Source of the DNA: Nitrospirota bacterium
Lineage (GTDB): Bacteria; Nitrospirota; Thermodesulfovibrionia; Thermodesulfovibrionales; UBA6898
Assembly: GCA_021811105.1 (NCBI GenBank)
Contig: JAJZPM010000007.1
Coordinates: forward strand, 1-64,000
Direction of reading: 5' to 3'
Length of the DNA: 64,000 nucleotides
Positions 60,653 to 64,000 of this stretch are shown here, piece by piece. The position numbers and the translations under genes were made by a program. The stretch's first letter is position 1, and each line of letters starts with the position of its first letter. Below the pieces are notes generated by a model, which did no database searches, had not been told where the DNA came from, and saw only the letters and a list, made by a program, of their open reading frames with translations.

Positions 60653-62650
60653 TCAGAGGGTGCCGAACACCGATGCAGTCGATGCCGACTCCGAAGGGGA
60701 GAATTTCTTGTACTGATAGTAAGAGGTAATTACCTTCTTTACATAGTGTCTCGTCTCAGGATAGGGGATGTCCTCGATGAACTCGTCGACGGCGCGATAA
60801 TTGCCTTTTCCCCACCATCTCTTCACTGCCGCTTCTCCGGCGTTATACGCGGCAAGGACATGCGGCAGCGAACCGAATTCATCGAACAGGGATTTCAGAT
60901 AATAAACGCCGAGGCGGATATTGGTTGCGACATCGTTTATCCCCGATTCATTGCTGATCCCGACATTCACCTTCCTGTCGAGCCGGTAGGCGGTGCGCGG
61001 CATCAGCTGCATAAGTCCTCTCGCACCGGCCACGGACCTGGCGTCAGGGTCGAAACGGCTTTCCTCACGCATGACCGAAAGCGCCACCATGGGATCGATG
61101 CCGTTTTTTCTCGATACCTCCTCGACTTCCTTCCGGAAGGCCAGGGGGTACCAAAAGCGGTGCATTTTCTCCGAATAGGGCATCCTCGCGGCAAGGCTTA
61201 TTGCGTGCCTGAAATCTCCGATCTTCTGGAACCGCGCCGCCACCGCGACCAGCGTCGCAGGAGAATCGATCCGCTTCGTGATCCACTGCAGTTCTCCGCC
61301 CGCCTCCTTTGTCATGCCCAGAGACAAAAGTGCGTCAACTCTCTCAAATTTTTTGTCTGACGCCGTCGCCGCTTCCGCCGTCTCTGCGGAAACAGGCCCG
61401 CCTGCCCGCACTTTCCCTCGTGCGGCCGAGAGCGCAACGTAGAAGTTATTGTTGTACTGCAGCAGCGCCTGATAGAGGTCCTTCGCGTCTTCGCCGAGGG
61501 CCTCTTTACTCCGCGCCTGCCAGTAAAGATACTTTGGATCTTCGTACTGCGCATAAAGTTTCGAAAATACCTCGCCGGACTCCTTGTATTGGCCGGCGAT
61601 GAATCGGGTCCACCCCATCCCCCACGTCGCATCTTCTTGCTCCAGCGGATACTTGCTGATGATTTCGTCGTAGACCTTCAAGGCCCCCCCGGTGTCTCCG
61701 TCACGCCTTTTATCGGAAGCCTGGGACAGTAAGAGGTTTGCAACCCGCGTGTCATGTTTATCAACGAGGGCCTTTAGCGCGGACTCGAAACCTTCCCGGT
61801 CTCCTGCACGGTACAGGGAACGGGCACTCGAATACGTGTCGTCAATCTTTGCGTAGATCGCGGCCGCCTCCCGGTATTCCTTCTGTCTGAACATCGCAAG
61901 CCCGAGATTCCTCAGCACCTCGTCCCTGTTTTTTTCAACGCCCATCGCGAGCGCCTTTCTCAGTTCGAGCTCGGCCTTTCCGAACTTATATTGCTTCATA
62001 AGGTTCAAGGCACGTTCGACAAAGTCCCCGGCACTCAGCTCCGCGGGGTCCAACTCGCTGTAAGCAGAACCGGACAGGGGGCCTGCTTTCACGTATATCC
62101 CCCGAAAAACCTCTTTCGCCCGCTTTTCATTCCCTGAACGCTTAAGGTAAAGGCCGTACATGAAATGCATTTGTTCATCGCCGGGATAATCCTTTACATA
62201 GGCATCGAATATCTTGGAAAGGTCCTCTCCGGTGTTCTCCCCGGCCTCCCTGATCTCCGTCGCACGAGCCCTCCTGATCAACGGCGATTCCGGATACTTT
62301 TTTAAAAGCGTGCGGACGGCGTCGAGCGATTTCGAGTGGTCGCCTATATTATGGTAGGCCTCGGCGAGATACAGAAGCGCATAGTCCCCGAGGATAGGAA
62401 ATTCCTGCACCGCCTGCGGCAGCTTCTTTACCGCCTCTTCGTAACGACCGGCATCGAGGGCGCTTTTGCCCTTTTTGAGATACTCTTTCCCGTCCTCCGC
62501 CCGGACGACGGCCGGCAGGAAACATACCGCCATCAAAACTACAATAAACGCGCAGAGGGTCCTGTTTCCCGCATTGCATGATCTGATGGTCGCATGTGAG
62601 GGGATTGCATCTTCCGGCAGACGAATGTTTCTTGCAGCTTCGATACCCAT
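60653..62650 (-). CDS. Soluble-type lytic murein transglycosylase with TPR region
   Basis: 665 residues. A hydrophobic signal (about residues 32-50, LCAFIVVLMAVCFLPAVVRA) follows an unusually long polar n-region, so the true start may be internal. About 450 residues of TPR-like helices precede the SLT domain: catalytic Glu in SVMREESRFDP, GARGLMQLMPRTA, DVATNIRLGVYYL and VLAAYNAGEAAVKRW. It cleaves peptidoglycan to anhydromuropeptides in the periplasm. A sigma-70-type promoter lies at 62674-62702. Confidence 0.92.
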   Translation of the reverse strand: MGIEAARNIRLPEDAIPSHATIRSCNAGNRTLCAFIVVLMAVCFLPAVVRAEDGKEYLKKGKSALDAGRYEEAVKKLPQAVQEFPILGDYALLYLAEAYHNIGDHSKSLDAVRTLLKKYPESPLIRRARATEIREAGENTGEDLSKIFDAYVKDYPGDEQMHFMYGLYLKRSGNEKRAKEVFRGIYVKAGPLSGSAYSELDPAELSAGDFVERALNLMKQYKFGKAELELRKALAMGVEKNRDEVLRNLGLAMFRQKEYREAAAIYAKIDDTYSSARSLYRAGDREGFESALKALVDKHDTRVANLLLSQASDKRRDGDTGGALKVYDEIISKYPLEQEDATWGMGWTRFIAGQYKESGEVFSKLYAQYEDPKYLYWQARSKEALGEDAKDLYQALLQYNNNFYVALSAARGKVRAGGPVSAETAEAATASDKKFERVDALLSLGMTKEAGGELQWITKRIDSPATLVAVAARFQKIGDFRHAISLAARMPYSEKMHRFWYPLAFRKEVEEVSRKNGIDPMVALSVMREESRFDPDARSVAGARGLMQLMPRTAYRLDRKVNVGISNESGINDVATNIRLGVYYLKSLFDEFGSLPHVLAAYNAGEAAVKRWWGKGNYRAVDEFIEDIPYPETRHYVKKVITSYYQYKKFSPSESASTASVFGTL

Positions 62651-62673
62651 ACTTCTTGTGTTACCTCTCTTCT

Positions 62674-62702
62674 ATGATAGACGAAACCGAATTTTTCGGC
62701 AA
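62674..62702 (-). promoter_or_regulatory. Promoter of the transglycosylase gene
   Basis: Minus strand TTGCCG (62697-62702), 17-bp spacer, TATCAT (62674-62679). About 55 bp around it are similar to the hicB promoter at 63327-63355, including identical -35 and -10 hexamers. Confidence 0.6.
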
Positions 62703-62817
62703 TCGCAATCATATGCCGGACAGGTGCTGGCGTTGCGCACATCGACAAGGCAGCGGGGTTAGTTGAATGCTTATTCTAAAGCTTCTTCATGCTCTATATC
62801 TTACGTTTCACAACGTT

Positions 62818-63039
62818 CTATTTCTTTTTCAGCCATGCGTCTCTGCCGATCCCCGCCTGCTTCAGCAGCCTATCGAGGAGGTCCGCGCCGATCTCTCCCC
62901 TGTGGGGGTTTGGCAATGTCAGGCGAACAGCGCCCTTGATCATAAACTGATGTCTGCCTCCTCTGTGCGGTCCGTCGAACCCGAACTTCTTAAGGTCGGC
63001 AATGAGCGCACGCCGGGAAACAGGATTGAGTCCGGACAT
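62818..63039 (-). CDS. hicA: HicA-family mRNA interferase toxin
   Basis: 73 residues: SRRALIADLKKFGFDGPHRGGRHQFMIKG holds the HicA double-stranded-RNA-binding-like fold with the catalytic His in GGRHQFM, followed by LTLPNPHRGEIGADLLDRLLKQAGI. It cleaves mRNA when free of HicB. The ATG overlaps the hicB stop by one base (TGATG). Antitoxin first, toxin second. Confidence 0.9.
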   Translation of the reverse strand: MSGLNPVSRRALIADLKKFGFDGPHRGGRHQFMIKGAVRLTLPNPHRGEIGADLLDRLLKQAGIGRDAWLKKK

Positions 63040-63287
63040 CAGGCCGCCGTTTGCCGCTCTTCCTGAATAGCGTATTTGCCCAGTCGGGGGATCTTTAGTC
63101 CCTCCCTCAGACTGATAATGAGCCATCCCTCGATGACATTCTTCAATCTCTCTCTGCATTCCTCAAGGGTCCTGCCGGTCGCCCATACCCCTTTGAGTGC
63201 TTCTACTTCCCCGTAGAACGGCTCCTTGTCATCAATTTTGTCATAATGCGCCCTTCTCAGGGCTTCTTCAATATACTCAACAATCAT
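63039..63287 (-). CDS. hicB: HicB-family antitoxin
   Basis: 82 residues from ATG 63287 (GGAGG upstream). The domain YDKIDDKEPFYGEVEALKGVWATG then TLEECRERLKNVIEGWLIISL is the HicB RNase H-like fold. The C-terminus has no DNA-binding HTH or RHH domain that I can see, so autoregulation may be absent or indirect. It neutralises HicA. Confidence 0.9.
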   Translation of the reverse strand: MIVEYIEEALRRAHYDKIDDKEPFYGEVEALKGVWATGRTLEECRERLKNVIEGWLIISLREGLKIPRLGKYAIQEERQTAA

Positions 63288-63326
63288 CCTCAATACCTCC
63301 GTATGCTTGTTCGTAACCTCTCTGAT

Positions 63327-63355
63327 ATGATAGATAAAAACAAGATTTTCGGCAA
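63327..63355 (-). promoter_or_regulatory. Promoter of hicBA
   Basis: Minus strand TTGCCG (63350-63355), 17-bp spacer, TATCAT (63327-63332). The leader to the hicB ATG is about 33 nt. See the near-identical module at 62674-62702. Confidence 0.6.
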
Positions 63356-63408
63356 TCGCCGCGACTCGCACAGATGCCGACGAAGTGCAACAGCTCCCAC
63401 ATCAGCAG

Positions 63409-63999
63409 CTAAACAAAAGCCCGTTCGATCGCTTCTCTCACGGTGCGCATATTGAGCCGGATATATCGCTGCGTTGTTTGTATATCTGAATGTCCCAGTG
63501 CGTTCGCAACAAGCAGGATGTCGCCTGTCTGTTGATGCAGTAATGTTGCAAAGCCGCTCCGGAAGGAATGGATCGTCAAATTATTCCTGATCCCCGACGC
63601 TGCCTTCCACTTGTCAAACCTTGTCTGCGCACACCGTACTGATAACGGCCAATGCTCATTTCTCCCGAGGAAGAGACAAGCGGGCGCGCTTGCAGCACCA
63701 TTTCCTTTCTGCAGAAGCCGGATGTAGCACCCAAGCGCATCGGCAAGTCGGCGGGGCACTGGCTGGGGCCTCGGATGCCCCCCTTTTGTCCCGGGCAGGT
63801 AGAGAGTGCGGGAAACCGCATCGTAGTCTTTTACTCGCAGCGCCAATGCCTCAGCCCGCCGGACGCCGGTAAACGCATATATGCAAAAAAGAGCATAATC
63901 GCGCTCTGCATGGCGGTCGCCGGACAGACGAATTGTTTTGATAAAAGTTTCGATCTCTCCGCTCGTTATCGGCTCAGTGCGCTGCGTATCGGTTTTCGC
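63409..63999 (-). CDS. Tyrosine recombinase/integrase, partial (5' end outside window)
   Basis: The frame is open from the stop at 63409 to the window edge, giving 196 residues of the C-terminal catalytic domain. All catalytic residues are present: Arg in FTGVRRAEALAL, Lys in GTKGGHPRP, His-x-x-Arg in HSFRSGFATLL, His in NALGHSDIQTTQRYIRL and the nucleophile Tyr in the same segment. It is a phage-integrase family member of XerC/D or integron-integrase-like size. Next to hicBA, it may mark the edge of a mobile region continuing beyond the window. Confidence 0.88.
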   Translation of the reverse strand, partial: AKTDTQRTEPITSGEIETFIKTIRLSGDRHAERDYALFCIYAFTGVRRAEALALRVKDYDAVSRTLYLPGTKGGHPRPQPVPRRLADALGCYIRLLQKGNGAASAPACLFLGRNEHWPLSVRCAQTRFDKWKAASGIRNNLTIHSFRSGFATLLHQQTGDILLVANALGHSDIQTTQRYIRLNMRTVREAIERAFV

Positions 64000-64000
64000 C

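Noticed and set aside
62539-62748. 69-codon minus-strand frame overlapping the slt 5' end
   Set aside because: It covers the promoter module shared with hicBA and is out of frame with slt; the similarity to the hicB upstream frame reflects shared DNA, not a shared protein.
1-64000. tRNA, rRNA, CRISPR or classical riboswitch (for example c-di-GMP class) sequences
   Set aside because: I found no cloverleaf, rRNA signature, repeat-spacer array or recognisable riboswitch core by reading; a covariance-model scan would be needed to exclude small or divergent ones.

Overview
The window looks like chromosomal DNA from a Gram-negative, moderately GC-rich environmental bacterium. It carries outer-membrane LPS assembly (LptD), a type IV pilus secretin operon, many lipoproteins, an AsmA-like/YdbL pair and a sigma-54-type promoter. 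Gene order (pilMNOPQ next to aroC-aroK-aroB, trpB-trpA-accD-folC, tig-clpP-clpX, infB-rbfA-nrnA-truB) resembles Nitrospirota or deltaproteobacterial-grade genomes. That placement is inference; no rRNA gene is present to test it.

Layout. 1-3 kb: remnants of a metal-stress/efflux locus (a Spy/CpxP-like C-terminus and a frameshifted membrane-fusion protein), then an intact ABC exporter permease/ATPase pair. 3-9 kb: a cold-shock gene with a terminator in its leader, a small unknown gene, a YdbL-like lipoprotein with a giant AsmA-like protein, a Clp1/Grc3-type P-loop kinase and a small conserved protein. 9-17 kb: a CAP-domain protein next to an inverted-repeat element, a DHH phosphoesterase, a thioredoxin-like lipoprotein with a CcdA-like protein, an old-yellow-enzyme gene interrupted by one amber codon, a RodZ-type HTH protein, and an ammonium transporter preceded by an orphan NtrC/NifA-type HTH gene with a sigma-54-like promoter. 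17-29 kb (minus strand): lptD, folC, accD, an MBL hydrolase, a small coupled ORF, trpA, trpB, a phosphate transporter with its DUF47 partner, and aroB-aroK-aroC. 29-36 kb: an accessory block between aroC and pilQ, holding two paralogous subtilisin-like lipoproteins with a Gly-rich/Cys/TM/basic tail, a glutamic-type CPBP intramembrane protease between them, and two further lipoproteins. 36-50 kb: pilQPONM, truB-nrnA-rbfA-infB, divergent rpmB-dciA, and clpX-clpP-tig. 50-55 kb: an rRNA/tRNA methyltransferase, a stand-alone archaeal-type ThrRS editing domain, a restriction endonuclease/zinc-ribbon methyltransferase pair and an inositol monophosphatase. 55-64 kb: a Nif3-like protein, a LapA-LapB-like fusion, rlmH-rsfS-nadD-proA, a lytic transglycosylase, a HicAB toxin-antitoxin pair and the C-terminal part of a tyrosine recombinase cut by the window end.

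The strongest candidate for a little-described system is the 29-33.7 kb sorting block: a CPBP glutamic protease flanked by two proteases that each carry an N-terminal lipobox and a C-terminal GGGGGC-type tail. Other notable points are an lptD gene whose start codon and signal-peptide core come from a short inverted-repeat element, a trpB gene whose conserved N-terminus is preceded only by an AUA codon, and several genes whose -10 hexamer ends 5-6 nt before the start codon, which predicts leaderless mRNAs. No tRNA, rRNA or CRISPR array was recognised.
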